From NCBI GenBank assembly GCA_900752845.1, contig CAADWU010000062.1, forward strand, positions 1-20,187: a stretch of 20,187 nucleotides of DNA, in the 5' to 3' direction. Source of the stretch: Candidatus Gastranaerophilales bacterium (GTDB lineage: Bacteria > Cyanobacteriota > Vampirovibrionia > Gastranaerophilales > Gastranaerophilaceae). This document shows positions 6,906 to 14,391 of this stretch, piece after piece. The position numbers and the translations under genes were made by a program. Each line of letters begins with the position of its first letter. The first letter of the stretch is position 1. The notes under the pieces are model-generated. The model ran no database searches. It worked only from the letters and a program-made list of their open reading frames with translations, and was not told the origin of the DNA.

Positions 6906-7655
6906 TTATCCTTTATTGTTTACACCGTAGCCGAACAGTGCAAAATCGTATTTAGCAGGGTCTTCGGCATCGAATTTTTTCAAGTTTTCGGTAAGCTCTA
7001 TGACTGATTTAAAATCGTTTGCGTTACGTGTTAACAGCCCCATTTCACGTGAAATTCTTGCAACATGCGTGTCAAGCGGAATATACAAATCCGATGCAGG
7101 CATAAAGTTCCAAAGCCCGAAATCCACAGGACCTTTTCTTACCATCCAGCGCAAGTACATACACATACGTTTCATCGCACTGCCCTTTCTTGCATCAGGA
7201 AGCATAAAACGAAAACCCTGTGCTGTATTATCCTCTGCACGTGAATAAAAATAGTCCGTAACAGGTATGAACATATTATCGTTTATCTGGTTTTCATATC
7301 CGTATTTAAAAAGTTCCTCAAGCCCGCCTTCTTTCTCATAAAGGCTTCGCAAAATATTAAAAATCTGTGCAAAATCAGCAGGTTTTCCAAAACGGTAATT
7401 AAAATCGCCAAGAATTTCAGGCTCAAAATTAAGTATGAAATTCAACGGCTCATTTTGAGCTATTTCAAAAAGCACCGCAAGCTTTTTAAGAAAAACATCA
7501 CGTCTGCCGTAAGCCACAAGAGATGCTATAAAACCTGCCAGTTCTTTGTCTTTCTTATCAGAAAACCTGTTTGGGATACCTGCAGGATCATCTTTAAAAA
7601 AATCTTTTGTTTCATAAACAGCAGCGAGTTTATCAATTTCTTCTTTAGTTATCAT
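6906..7655 (-). CDS. TIGR02757 family protein (DUF2400, helix-hairpin-helix glycosylase-like)
   Basis: This 249-aa protein has the conserved blocks of the TIGR02757/DUF2400 family: KELAGFIASLVAYGRRD (37-53), NYRFGKPADF (86-95), GSAMKRMCMYLRWMVRKGPVDFGLW (158-182), YIPLDTHVARISREMGL (191-207) and DPAKYDFALFGYG (232-244). The family is predicted to share the all-helical HhH-GPD fold of base-excision DNA glycosylases, with PLDTH at the expected catalytic-like loop, but as far as I know no substrate is established. Length and motifs are complete. Translation begins 11 bp inside the 3' end of tadA with AGGAG 8 nt upstream, so the two are coupled. Confidence 0.88.
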   Translation of the reverse strand: MITKEEIDKLAAVYETKDFFKDDPAGIPNRFSDKKDKELAGFIASLVAYGRRDVFLKKLAVLFEIAQNEPLNFILNFEPEILGDFNYRFGKPADFAQIFNILRSLYEKEGGLEELFKYGYENQINDNMFIPVTDYFYSRAEDNTAQGFRFMLPDARKGSAMKRMCMYLRWMVRKGPVDFGLWNFMPASDLYIPLDTHVARISREMGLLTRNANDFKSVIELTENLKKFDAEDPAKYDFALFGYGVNNKG

Positions 7656-8070
7656 CTCTCAGCTCCTTGAAATATTCCTTTAATATTTTATCACAATCTT
7701 CTTCCATTATACCGCCGTAAACTTTTAATTTCGAATTTGCAAGCTTTCTGACATCAATAACCGAACCGAGTGCCCCGTAGTTGTGGTCATAAGAACCGAA
7801 ATACACAGCCTTAATTCTGGAGGACACAATTGCCCATGCACACATTGGACAGGGTTCCAGCGTAACATACATCTCACAATCATCAAGACGCCAGCGGCCG
7901 AGTTTGTGTTCCGCTTCACGTATTGCAAGAATTTCCGCATGAGCTGTAACATCATTCAGTGTTTCTTTCTGATTAAAAGTTTCTGCAATAATTTCGCCGT
8001 CTTTAATAATCACTGCAGCGACAGGAATTTCACCTTTGACGGAATTTGCAAGCCTTATTGCGCGCTTCAT
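7645..8070 (-). CDS. tadA: tRNA-specific adenosine deaminase TadA
   Basis: This 141-aa zinc-dependent cytidine-deaminase-fold enzyme has the zinc site HAE (His44-Glu46, in VTAHAEILAIREAE) and PCPMC (Cys74, Cys77 in LEPCPMCAWAI). It also has the TadA-typical N-terminal GEIPVAAVI and the core YGALGSV (98-104). TadA converts A34 to inosine in tRNA-Arg(ACG), allowing CGN decoding, and is usually essential. I set the start at 8070, where ATGA overlaps the kinase stop codon and GGGG lies upstream. The longer reading to 8127 runs inside the kinase gene. It lacks some N-terminal helix residues found in longer TadA proteins, and PVAAV replaces the more usual PVGAV. Confidence 0.9.
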   Translation of the reverse strand: MKRAIRLANSVKGEIPVAAVIIKDGEIIAETFNQKETLNDVTAHAEILAIREAEHKLGRWRLDDCEMYVTLEPCPMCAWAIVSSRIKAVYFGSYDHNYGALGSVIDVRKLANSKLKVYGGIMEEDCDKILKEYFKELRDDN

Positions 8071-9752
8071 TTTACTGCCCCTGCAACTTGTGAAAGCTTC
8101 AACACAACTTCTACACAAAAACCGCAAGATTTGTCGCTGTGAAGTTTAATTTCGCCGTCCATTGCCTCAATTAAACCTTTAACGATAAACAATCCCAACC
8201 CTGTTCCTCGTGTTGTTCTTGTTGTGTTATCGTCAAGCCTGATAAATTTCTCAAACAATTTATTGAGTTTATCAGGCGGAATAACTTCACAATCATTTTT
8301 CACGAAAATTGTTGCAGTATCATTATTTACAACAGTGTCAACAACTATTTTTGTATCAGGAATTGCATATTTTGCGGCATTTTCAAGAAGGTTCACAAAT
8401 ACCTGAATAATCCTGTCTTTATCGGCATCTATAAGCGGAAAATCCTCACTGATATTAAAAATAATTTCTCTTTCATTTTTGTTTTTTATCAAAAGTTTTG
8501 CTTCTTCAAGGATTTCAGGCAAATATACCTGCTCAATATTTGTTCTCAATCTCATTCCCTCGATATCGGGAATTGTAAGCAAATCTTCTATAAGGCGTTT
8601 CAAGCGTTCTGACTGTTCTTTTATAATTCTCAATGATTTCTGGCGTGTTTCCTCGTCAATTTTAATATCCTGACGCATAAGCCTTGAAGTATAACCCTGA
8701 ATACTTGTTAAAGGAGTACGAAGCTCATGGCTGACAGTATCAATCAGGTTAGAACGAAACTCGTTTAACTGTTTTAACTCTATATTGTTTTTCTTTAACT
8801 GAATATATGACTTGTGAATTTCCGTTGCCATACGGTTGAATTCAAATGCAAGAAAAACGATTTCATGCGGAGTAAAAGCAGTTGTCAAAAGCCTGATTTG
8901 ACGTTCATAGTTACCTTTTGAAATTGCAATTATTCCTTTAAACAGCTGTCTTATGTTGATATACAGGTAATAAATATACAATGCTACAATAAAAATAATA
9001 GTTAAAGTTGCAAAAAGACAAGACAAGATAATTTTTAAACTGTTATTTGTAATAGCTTTTAAAGTAACTTTTTCGGTTGTGTTTACAATAATTGTAATTT
9101 TCGGATTATCCTTAGAAACATAAACCAGCGGCTGGTTTTTTACATCCCCGAAGATTTCCGGTTTGTTTTTCTTCAACTTTTTTGGAAGAAGCGACATCGT
9201 CTTCTTAAACGCTTCATCAGTATAATTGTGTTCGGCAATCAAATTTCCGTCATTAGTCAACACATAAATTTGCCTTTTGTCATCTGCAATTGATCTAAAC
9301 AATTCATCTCTTATTGCATCTAATTTGTATGTAGCCACAAGGTATTGGGTTTCAGTAATTTTTAAATCTACCGTAGCTTTTTTATTAAGCTTGTTTCTTT
9401 CATGAATTTCTTCAAGCTGTGAAACATCAGAAATAACAAGCCCCTCGCAGTCAGGCAGTTTTTTGACAACCGACTTTAAATAAGCATTTTTAGCATCCTG
9501 CGTTTTAAAGTACTTTAGCGAAAAAACAATCTGTTCAAGATTACTCACTACAGTTTTGTTGAAAAAATCAATTTCATCGGAAACCATATTTGCAATCAAA
9601 ACCGCAGACTCTCTAAGCTGGTATCTCATTGCCTGCTGATTAATATTATTTATAATAAATCCGCTTATAGACATTGGAATAACAACTGCAAAAATAAAAA
9701 CTACAGCAATTTGTTCAACAATTTTTAAACGCTTAAATTTTATAAATTCCAC
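8067..9752 (-). CDS. Membrane sensor histidine kinase with Cache-like extracytoplasmic domain
   Basis: This 561-aa protein starts with GTG at 9752, with AGGGG just upstream and 2 nt after the regulator's stop. It has a TM segment (about 14-35), a roughly 200-residue extracytoplasmic region with a Cache-like strand QIYVLTNDGNLIAEH (161-175), and a second TM (about 239-263). A HAMP-type linker (about 264-318), a HisKA domain with the phospho-acceptor His342 in DTVSHELRTPLTSIQGY, and a HATPase_c domain with the N-box around NLLENAAKY (Asn458) and G2 box GTGLGLF (516-522) follow. The G1 box reads VKNDCEVIPP, where a glycine is usual. It autophosphorylates and should pass phosphate to the adjacent OmpR-type regulator. 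The ligand is unknown; Cache domains usually bind small extracellular molecules. Confidence 0.92.
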   Translation of the reverse strand: MEFIKFKRLKIVEQIAVVFIFAVVIPMSISGFIINNINQQAMRYQLRESAVLIANMVSDEIDFFNKTVVSNLEQIVFSLKYFKTQDAKNAYLKSVVKKLPDCEGLVISDVSQLEEIHERNKLNKKATVDLKITETQYLVATYKLDAIRDELFRSIADDKRQIYVLTNDGNLIAEHNYTDEAFKKTMSLLPKKLKKNKPEIFGDVKNQPLVYVSKDNPKITIIVNTTEKVTLKAITNNSLKIILSCLFATLTIIFIVALYIYYLYINIRQLFKGIIAISKGNYERQIRLLTTAFTPHEIVFLAFEFNRMATEIHKSYIQLKKNNIELKQLNEFRSNLIDTVSHELRTPLTSIQGYTSRLMRQDIKIDEETRQKSLRIIKEQSERLKRLIEDLLTIPDIEGMRLRTNIEQVYLPEILEEAKLLIKNKNEREIIFNISEDFPLIDADKDRIIQVFVNLLENAAKYAIPDTKIVVDTVVNNDTATIFVKNDCEVIPPDKLNKLFEKFIRLDDNTTRTTRGTGLGLFIVKGLIEAMDGEIKLHSDKSCGFCVEVVLKLSQVAGAVK

Positions 9753-9754
9753 TT

Positions 9755-10462
9755 TTACCCCTCACTGAACGGAGTTAATTTATAACCAACATTGGTTACT
9801 GTATGCAGATATTTAGGATTTTTAGTATCGGGTTCTATTTTATTTCTCAAACCTCCAACATGAACTCTCAGCATTCTTACGTCTTCATTGCTGTCATAAC
9901 CCCATACCTCGTCAAGAAGTGTGGCAAGAGTAACAGGATTGTTAAAATGCTGCATAAGACAGTATAATATTTCAAATTCTGTCGGTGTCAGCTTAACCCG
10001 TTTGTTAACAACTATAGTTTCAAGAGTTTCCGGGAAAATTTCAATATCGCCCACATGCAAAATTTCATCAGATAATGAAGTTTTATCTTCAATCTGGTTT
10101 CTTCTCAACAAAACTCTAATCCTTAAAAGAACTTCCTGAATATCAAAAGGTTTAACCAGATAATCGTCCGCACCGCAATCAAACCCTTCTGTTTTATCGT
10201 CAATTGTACCCTTTGCCGTAAGCATTAAAACAGGAATTGCAAGTTTTGCCTGACGTATGTTTTTGCACACATCAAAACCGTTCATTTTAGGCATCATTAC
10301 ATCAAGCAAAATTAAATCATAAGTGTTGTTTAAAGCCTTGTTCAACCCCTCTAAGCCGTCACGTGCAGTATCAACAAAATAACCGCTTGCCCGAACGTCA
10401 AATTCCAGAAGTTCTCTGATTTCATCGTCATCGTCAACTATTAATATACGCTTTTCATTCAT
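9755..10462 (-). CDS. OmpR/PhoB-family response regulator
   Basis: This 235-aa DNA-binding regulator has a receiver domain (1-120) with acidic pocket DDDD (10-13), phospho-acceptor Asp54 in LILLDVMMPKMNG, Thr82 and Lys104 in DDYLVKPF. The winged-helix effector (about 135-232) contains KLTPTEFEILYCLMQH, VWGYDSNEDVRMLRVHVGGLRNKIE and YLHTVTNVGYKL. It is the likely partner of the kinase that starts 2 nt after its stop. It opens a five-gene minus-strand operon that includes tadA and the TIGR02757 gene. There is no clear Shine-Dalgarno site before the ATG at 10462, and a good -10 box ends 6 nt upstream, so the message may be leaderless. Confidence 0.93.
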   Translation of the reverse strand: MNEKRILIVDDDDEIRELLEFDVRASGYFVDTARDGLEGLNKALNNTYDLILLDVMMPKMNGFDVCKNIRQAKLAIPVLMLTAKGTIDDKTEGFDCGADDYLVKPFDIQEVLLRIRVLLRRNQIEDKTSLSDEILHVGDIEIFPETLETIVVNKRVKLTPTEFEILYCLMQHFNNPVTLATLLDEVWGYDSNEDVRMLRVHVGGLRNKIEPDTKNPKYLHTVTNVGYKLTPFSEG

Positions 10463-10468
10463 ATACTT

Positions 10469-10497
10469 ATTTTATAAAAATAACCCTGATTTTGCAA
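10469..10497 (-). promoter_or_regulatory. Candidate sigma70 promoter of the response-regulator operon
   Basis: On the minus strand TTGCAA (10497-10492), a 17-bp spacer and TAAAAT (10474-10469) make a good sigma70 promoter. The expected transcription start falls at or next to the A of the regulator ATG (10462), which has no visible ribosome site. Confidence 0.6.
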
Positions 10498-10711
10498 TTA
10501 ATTATAAAGATTTGTTGAATACTAATTGTTTCTGCACTTTCTGGTAATGAAACCCTGAAATGTTTGATAAAACATATAAAAAATTGTTGAGGATTAAAAT
10601 AAAAAATAAAATTAGCAAATCTGCCTATTTGATACTTATACCTAGAGGGGATTATTTTAAGTCTGAACCCGTTTACAATTTACATATAACATATTTGTGG
10701 AGTAATTTAAC

Positions 10712-11020
10712 ATGTTAATGGGAAATGATTGTCACGATTGCAGCAAATACAATCGCTTGGAAATGAAAAACGTCAATAAAGATATTATTGCGTGGCTTGA
10801 AGATATTGTAGAAGAAAACAACAGCCGTATCGAAAGAAAAGAATGGAAAAGTAAATATAACAGCTATGTAGTTTATGACTATGAACCATTCTGCACCGAC
10901 GGTTTTGAAATAAATCTGGTAATAACTTCCTACAATGCAGCCTACTTAAATTTCATTAAGTATTTGTATGACGAAAAAATAAGCACAATTGAATATCTGA
11001 ACAGCTGTATAGGCGTATAA
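10712..11020 (+). CDS. Small cysteine-containing protein of unknown function
   Basis: This 102-aa protein resembles no family I recognise. The start at 10712 has GGAG 9 nt upstream, and an in-frame ATG two codons later is the alternative. It is hydrophilic and probably cytosolic, with a CHDC (Cys7-Cys10) near the N-terminus, Cys61 and Cys99, which could bind a metal or be redox active. A charged, probably helical stretch (about 20-48) is followed by a mixed, tyrosine-rich C-terminal half. It stands alone on the plus strand between the regulator operon and the zinc-ribbon gene, and a terminator follows 7 bp after its stop. The ribosome site and terminator support a real gene. Confidence 0.65.
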   Translation: MLMGNDCHDCSKYNRLEMKNVNKDIIAWLEDIVEENNSRIERKEWKSKYNSYVVYDYEPFCTDGFEINLVITSYNAAYLNFIKYLYDEKISTIEYLNSCIGV

Positions 11021-11026
11021 AAAAAG

Positions 11027-11063
11027 AAAACAGACCGGCTTAAAAAAACCGATCTGTTTTTTT
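11027..11063 (+). terminator. Rho-independent terminator, bidirectional between convergent genes
   Basis: AAAACAGACCGG (11027-11038) pairs with CCGATCTGTTTT (11049-11060) with one mismatch, followed by T residues to 11063. On the minus strand the same stem is followed by TTTTCTTTTTTT, so it should also end the zinc-ribbon transcript converging from the right. Confidence 0.82.
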
Positions 11064-11085
11064 AATTATTTAATTTTAATCTTAA

Positions 11086-11352
11086 TTATTCTTTAGTAAA
11101 GCAATCTTTGCAATAGACTTCTTTTCCCGGAATAGGTTTAAAAGGAACCTGAGTTTGCGCTCCGCATTTTGAACAAACAGCATCGTACATTCTTTTTTGT
11201 CTTCTGTTGTTGTTTCTGCGATTTTTTCTGCATTCCGGACATCTTTTAGGTTTGTTTACTAAACCTTTTTCAGCGTAAAATTCCTGTTCACCTGCTGTAA
11301 AGATAAATTCTGATCCGCAATCTTCACAAACAAGTTTTTCATCTTGGTACAT
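11086..11352 (-). CDS. Double zinc-ribbon protein (CxxC-CxxC type)
   Basis: This 88-aa cytosolic protein carries two zinc ribbons. The first is LVCEDCGSEFIF...RCPECR (Cys9, Cys12, Cys38, Cys41), matching the probable zinc-ribbon family with its EQEFYAEKGLVNKP core. The second is AVCSKCGAQTQVPFKPIPGKEVYCKDC (Cys60, Cys63, Cys81, Cys84). An Arg/Asn-rich linker, CRKNRRNNNRRQKR, lies between and could contact nucleic acid. This two-ribbon layout is widespread in anaerobic bacteria without an established function that I know of. A GGAG ribosome site is 8 nt before the ATG, and a near-consensus promoter lies about 65 bp upstream, suggesting strong monocistronic expression. Confidence 0.85.
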   Translation of the reverse strand: MYQDEKLVCEDCGSEFIFTAGEQEFYAEKGLVNKPKRCPECRKNRRNNNRRQKRMYDAVCSKCGAQTQVPFKPIPGKEVYCKDCFTKE

Positions 11353-11418
11353 TTTTGTTCTCCTAGTTTAAATTGGTACTGTAAAGAAACCTCTTGCAAA
11401 ATTCCTTTAATTCCCATG

Positions 11419-11447
11419 ATTATACACTATTTTTCAAAAATATGCAA
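11419..11447 (-). promoter_or_regulatory. Near-consensus sigma70 promoter of the zinc-ribbon gene
   Basis: On the minus strand TTGCAT (11447-11442), a 17-bp spacer and TATAAT (11424-11419) with TG one base before the -10 form an extended -10 promoter. It would give a leader of about 60 nt before the zinc-ribbon ATG. Confidence 0.75.
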
Positions 11448-11481
11448 GTGGGGAGGTAAAAACATTAATACATAATCATTG

Positions 11482-11672
11482 ACTTGCACAAAACTGCAAC
11501 TATGCAAAGGCGGAGTATCAACAGATGTTTATCTTCCTGACGATGTATTAATTATTGATATGGCTAAAACCGTTCAAGATGCAAATTTAGCTCAAAAATA
11601 TTATACACTTAGTATTGTTATAATACCAATGATAAAATGGCAAAAATGGTTGAAATAAATCTAATGTCCTGA
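11482..11672 (+). pseudogene. Decayed gene remnant, frameshifted, unidentified
   Basis: This stretch of about 190 bp has no complete ORF but looks protein-like in two frames. One frame from 11482 reads CKGGVSTDVYLPDDVLIID, then MAKTVQDANLAQKYYT. A different frame from 11619 reads YNTNDKMAKMVEINLMS and a stop at 11670-11672. The second piece continues naturally from the first, which suggests a frameshift between about 11605 and 11619. No start codon or ribosome site precedes it. Parent family not recognised. It may be the 3' remnant of a gene whose 5' part is lost. Confidence 0.4.
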
Positions 11673-12038
11673 AAATAACATTAAAAAGAATACAAATAAA
11701 GTTAATATAAAACACAAATAAAATGCAACTATACTGGAAACTGACAAAATAAGATTTTTCTTTTTGTCAGTTTCTTTGCGATTATAATCTATAAAAAACT
11801 TCCAAAAATAAAAATAAAATATTGTAATCAATATATATATGAGAATTATAATAAATACTAAAGGTAATTGAACAATAATTGGACTTTGAGAACACAAATT
11901 GATAATAATCGCAATTAATAAACAATTCCAAAATAACCAATGTAAAAAAGAATAAAACCAGATTATAACACTAATTGCAAATATAAATTTTTTAAAACAT
12001 TTATAATATTTAAATTTGTTTTTAAAAAAATTTACCAT
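11661..12038 (-). CDS. AT-rich small membrane protein of unknown function
   Basis: This 125-aa, very hydrophobic protein has three likely membrane segments (about 17-47, 54-80 and 96-122) separated by short basic stretches (FFKNKFKYYKCFKK at the start, DYNRKETDKKKN between the second and third). I do not recognise a family. No Shine-Dalgarno site precedes the ATG, and a TATAAT sits directly against it, so the start is doubtful. Base composition is even more AT-rich than its neighbours. It overlaps the 3' end of the adjacent gene remnant, which suggests an unstable or recently acquired patch. Confidence 0.45.
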   Translation of the reverse strand: MVNFFKNKFKYYKCFKKFIFAISVIIWFYSFLHWLFWNCLLIAIIINLCSQSPIIVQLPLVFIIILIYILITIFYFYFWKFFIDYNRKETDKKKNLILSVSSIVAFYLCFILTLFVFFLMLFSGH

Positions 12039-12151
12039 ATTATATATATATCACAATAATATAAAAAAATATGTTTTAATATAAATAGCAAAACTATCAT
12101 AAAAATGATAATTGGGTAATTAAAATGGGTAGAAATGCACAAGAAGCAATT

Positions 12152-14107
12152 TTAAATACTTGTCGACAAGGACGGAGCAATTGAAATAAAATGACGTACC
12201 AAATCGCTGTCCCATTGTTTGCCTGCGCCTTCTTTTAATATTTTGCAGGCTTTTTCAATGCTCATACCTTTACGGTATGGTCTGTCTGAAATCAGGGCAT
12301 GGAAAGTATCTGCCACCGCAACTATTCTTGCCGCAAGAGGAATTTCCTCACCTTTAAGGTTTTCAGGATAGCCGCTTCCGTCAATATGTTCGTGGTGATA
12401 TTTTACCATCGGAATTAAATCTCTTAATGCTTCATTAGGAGCAAGCACTTTTTCCGCACCGATTACAGGGTGCTGCTTCATAATCTGCCATTCTTCATCT
12501 GACAATTTATCAGGTTTTTTAAGAACGTTTTCAGGAATACCGATTTTACCGACATCGTGAAGCAATGCTCCAAGCATAATTCTTTGAACTTCATCTTCAG
12601 GAAGATTAACAGCACGTGCAAGTGCTTCTGAATATCTTGAAACTGATGTAGAGTGGCCTTTTGTGTATGGATCTTTTGCATCAATTGCGCCTGCAAGAGA
12701 ATTTGCAAGTTCAAACAAATGGTTTTGAGATACGATTTGTTCATTGTTAAACTTATGAACTAGTTCTTCTTCAAAGTCTATACCAAGCTGTGCGTGACGT
12801 TTTGCAACAACTTCGGCAAAAGAATTTAACGCATCATCATCCCAGAAATTAAAATCAGCAGAGCTTATGATTGCTGACATACCTTCTTTGTAACCCTTTG
12901 CTTGAGAAATATACATTGCCTGTTCAGCAAGAATTAAAAGTTTTTCCTGGTCCCTGCTGCATTCAGGGTAAGTTGCAATACCGACAGAAACCTTAACAGG
13001 TCCAACGTCATCAACAAAACAGCATGATAAACAGTAAGTAATATATTCTGCTAAATACTTTGCATCTGTAGTATTTGTATCAGGCAGAATTATTGCGATT
13101 TCATCACCGCCGTAGCGTCCGGCTTTGTCGTTGGTTCTTACATTCTGCTTAACCTTTTCGGCAAGAAGTTTTATAACTTCATCACCTTTAGCGTGTCCGA
13201 GTTCTCTGTTAATCTTTGAGATGTTATTAATATCAAGCATTATAATAGACAAGTTTGTTTCGTTGTCTTCTGCTTTTTTCAGTTCTGCTTTAAGAACTTC
13301 CTGAAAACCTCTGTGAGTATACAATCCGGTAAGAGTATCAGTATTTGCAAACTTATTGGTTTGTTCCTGAAGCTCAACATTATGCATAAATAATGCACAG
13401 TAATTTGAAATAAATGAAAACAATCCAATATTAGAATCCAAATTATCTTTACCTACAATCATAACTCCTTTACAGCCGTTAACTGAGATTAAAGGCAGAG
13501 TTAAAGCAGGGGAATTCTGCAAATACGGAATGTTTAAAAACTTGTTATCTTCTCTCATCACAGGAGTACAGGTCTTAAAACATTCAATAACTGGATTAGT
13601 TTCATCGGATAAGAAAAGCTTCGAGGTGTAGGTGCTTCCCATTGAATGGAACAATTTCAAATTTATACATTTCGATTTTTCATGCAAAACACCGAACGCT
13701 GTGAATAAACTCCCCAGTTTATCGGTAAACAACTCGTGAACAGACACAAAAAGTTCATGAACAGAAGTTATGCTGCATAATACAGAATTCAAACTCTGGA
13801 TTAAATCGGCATAATCAATGACTTTATGTGCATTGCTGCCGTTTCCGTTCATATATCCTGCATACATTCTGTTAGAAGTTTTGTTTGTATTAAAGTTATT
13901 AATACGTGCAACAATACTTGATGTTTCTGCAGAAATAGGATTTGAAGCTTTCTTTTCTTGTTTTTTTACAGTTTCAACAGGCTGTTTTAATGCAGGTTTT
14001 TTAAGCGAATTAAGCTGTTTCGATAAAGGATTCGAAACAGTACCTGATTTTTTAGGCGCATTTGCCTTTATATTTTCAATCTTTTCCTTGTTTTCGTTCA
14101 AATTCAC
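12152..14107 (-). CDS. GAF-GGDEF-HD-GYP cyclic-di-GMP signalling protein
   Basis: This 651-aa protein starts with GTG at 14107, with AGGTG just upstream, and has no membrane segment. A basic, low-complexity N-terminus (1-90) is followed by a GAF-like sensory region (about 100-248). The GGDEF domain (about 252-412) has DTLTGLYTHRGF (257-268), I-site RTND (324-327) and RYGGDEIAIILP (331-342). The HD-GYP domain (about 460-651) has GHSTSVSRYSE (484-494), LLHDVGKIGIP (515-525) and HHEHIDGSGYP (571-581). HD-GYP domains hydrolyse c-di-GMP to pGpG or GMP. In the GGDEF half DIDxFKxxND reads DINNISKINR, so cyclase activity is uncertain although GGDE and the I-site remain. It may both make and degrade the messenger, or use GGDEF as a sensor. 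It diverges from the permease gene. Confidence 0.92.
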   Translation of the reverse strand: MNLNENKEKIENIKANAPKKSGTVSNPLSKQLNSLKKPALKQPVETVKKQEKKASNPISAETSSIVARINNFNTNKTSNRMYAGYMNGNGSNAHKVIDYADLIQSLNSVLCSITSVHELFVSVHELFTDKLGSLFTAFGVLHEKSKCINLKLFHSMGSTYTSKLFLSDETNPVIECFKTCTPVMREDNKFLNIPYLQNSPALTLPLISVNGCKGVMIVGKDNLDSNIGLFSFISNYCALFMHNVELQEQTNKFANTDTLTGLYTHRGFQEVLKAELKKAEDNETNLSIIMLDINNISKINRELGHAKGDEVIKLLAEKVKQNVRTNDKAGRYGGDEIAIILPDTNTTDAKYLAEYITYCLSCCFVDDVGPVKVSVGIATYPECSRDQEKLLILAEQAMYISQAKGYKEGMSAIISSADFNFWDDDALNSFAEVVAKRHAQLGIDFEEELVHKFNNEQIVSQNHLFELANSLAGAIDAKDPYTKGHSTSVSRYSEALARAVNLPEDEVQRIMLGALLHDVGKIGIPENVLKKPDKLSDEEWQIMKQHPVIGAEKVLAPNEALRDLIPMVKYHHEHIDGSGYPENLKGEEIPLAARIVAVADTFHALISDRPYRKGMSIEKACKILKEGAGKQWDSDLVRHFISIAPSLSTSI

Positions 14108-14391
14108 TACACCTGTTTACACATTTTATATAAAACAACTAAAGTTTGGTTTTTGCGGAATGTTAAAACATGACTTAACATTACTTAAAACTATTTTATA
14201 ATAGTTTGTATTAAAAGCAATACGCCATTTAGACGGCTTATCTGCTGTTTAAATAAACAGCATAATCGTAAATCCTTTTCTACACACTTTACTACATACG
14301 TAGTATAACTCTTATTGGTTGTTTTGTGAAGCCTTGCATTGCGAAAATTTACAGAACTTCAAATTTTATATTTTCATGCTACAATAAGTAT
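14108..14391. other. Intergenic control region with three inverted repeats, no gene seen
   Basis: No credible ORF or tRNA is present between the divergent GGDEF-HD-GYP and permease genes. Three perfect inverted repeats occur. AACTATT/AATAGTT (14189-14206, 4-nt spacer) includes TATAAT-like sequence. GCTGTTTA-AA-TAAACAGC (14244-14261) is an 8-bp stem without a T tract on either strand. ACTAC-ATAC-GTAGT spans 14291-14304. A looser TGTTAA...TTAACA pair spans 14161-14180. They could be operators or small structured elements. Confidence 0.5.
14358..14385 (+). promoter_or_regulatory. Candidate extended -10 promoter of the permease gene
   Basis: TTCAAA (14358-14363), a 16-bp spacer and TACAAT (14380-14385), with TG one base before the -10, fit a sigma70 promoter that relies on an extended -10. 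Transcription would start near 14392, leaving a leader of about 160 nt before the permease ATG. Confidence 0.5.

Noticed and set aside
7783..8142. A 119-codon plus-strand ORF antisense to tadA and the kinase end
   Set aside because: The opposite strand encodes TadA with full catalytic motifs, and the antisense translation shows no domain.
12095..12110. Hairpin TATCAT-AAAA-ATGATA as terminator of the GGDEF-HD-GYP gene
   Set aside because: The stem is all weak A-T rich pairs and only four T follow on the minus strand, so there is too little support to list it.
12125..12184. A 19-codon plus-strand ORF (MGRNAQEAIL...)
   Set aside because: It is too short, overlaps the 3' end of the GGDEF-HD-GYP gene and has no clear ribosome site. 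It is noted only as part of the possible decay patch.
1918..14121. TGTTTACA as a shared operator (1918, 1961, 6914, 14114)
   Set aside because: One occurrence lies inside a coding region and the word is expected by chance in AT-rich DNA. Only the 18-bp pair at 1916-1976 is distinctive.
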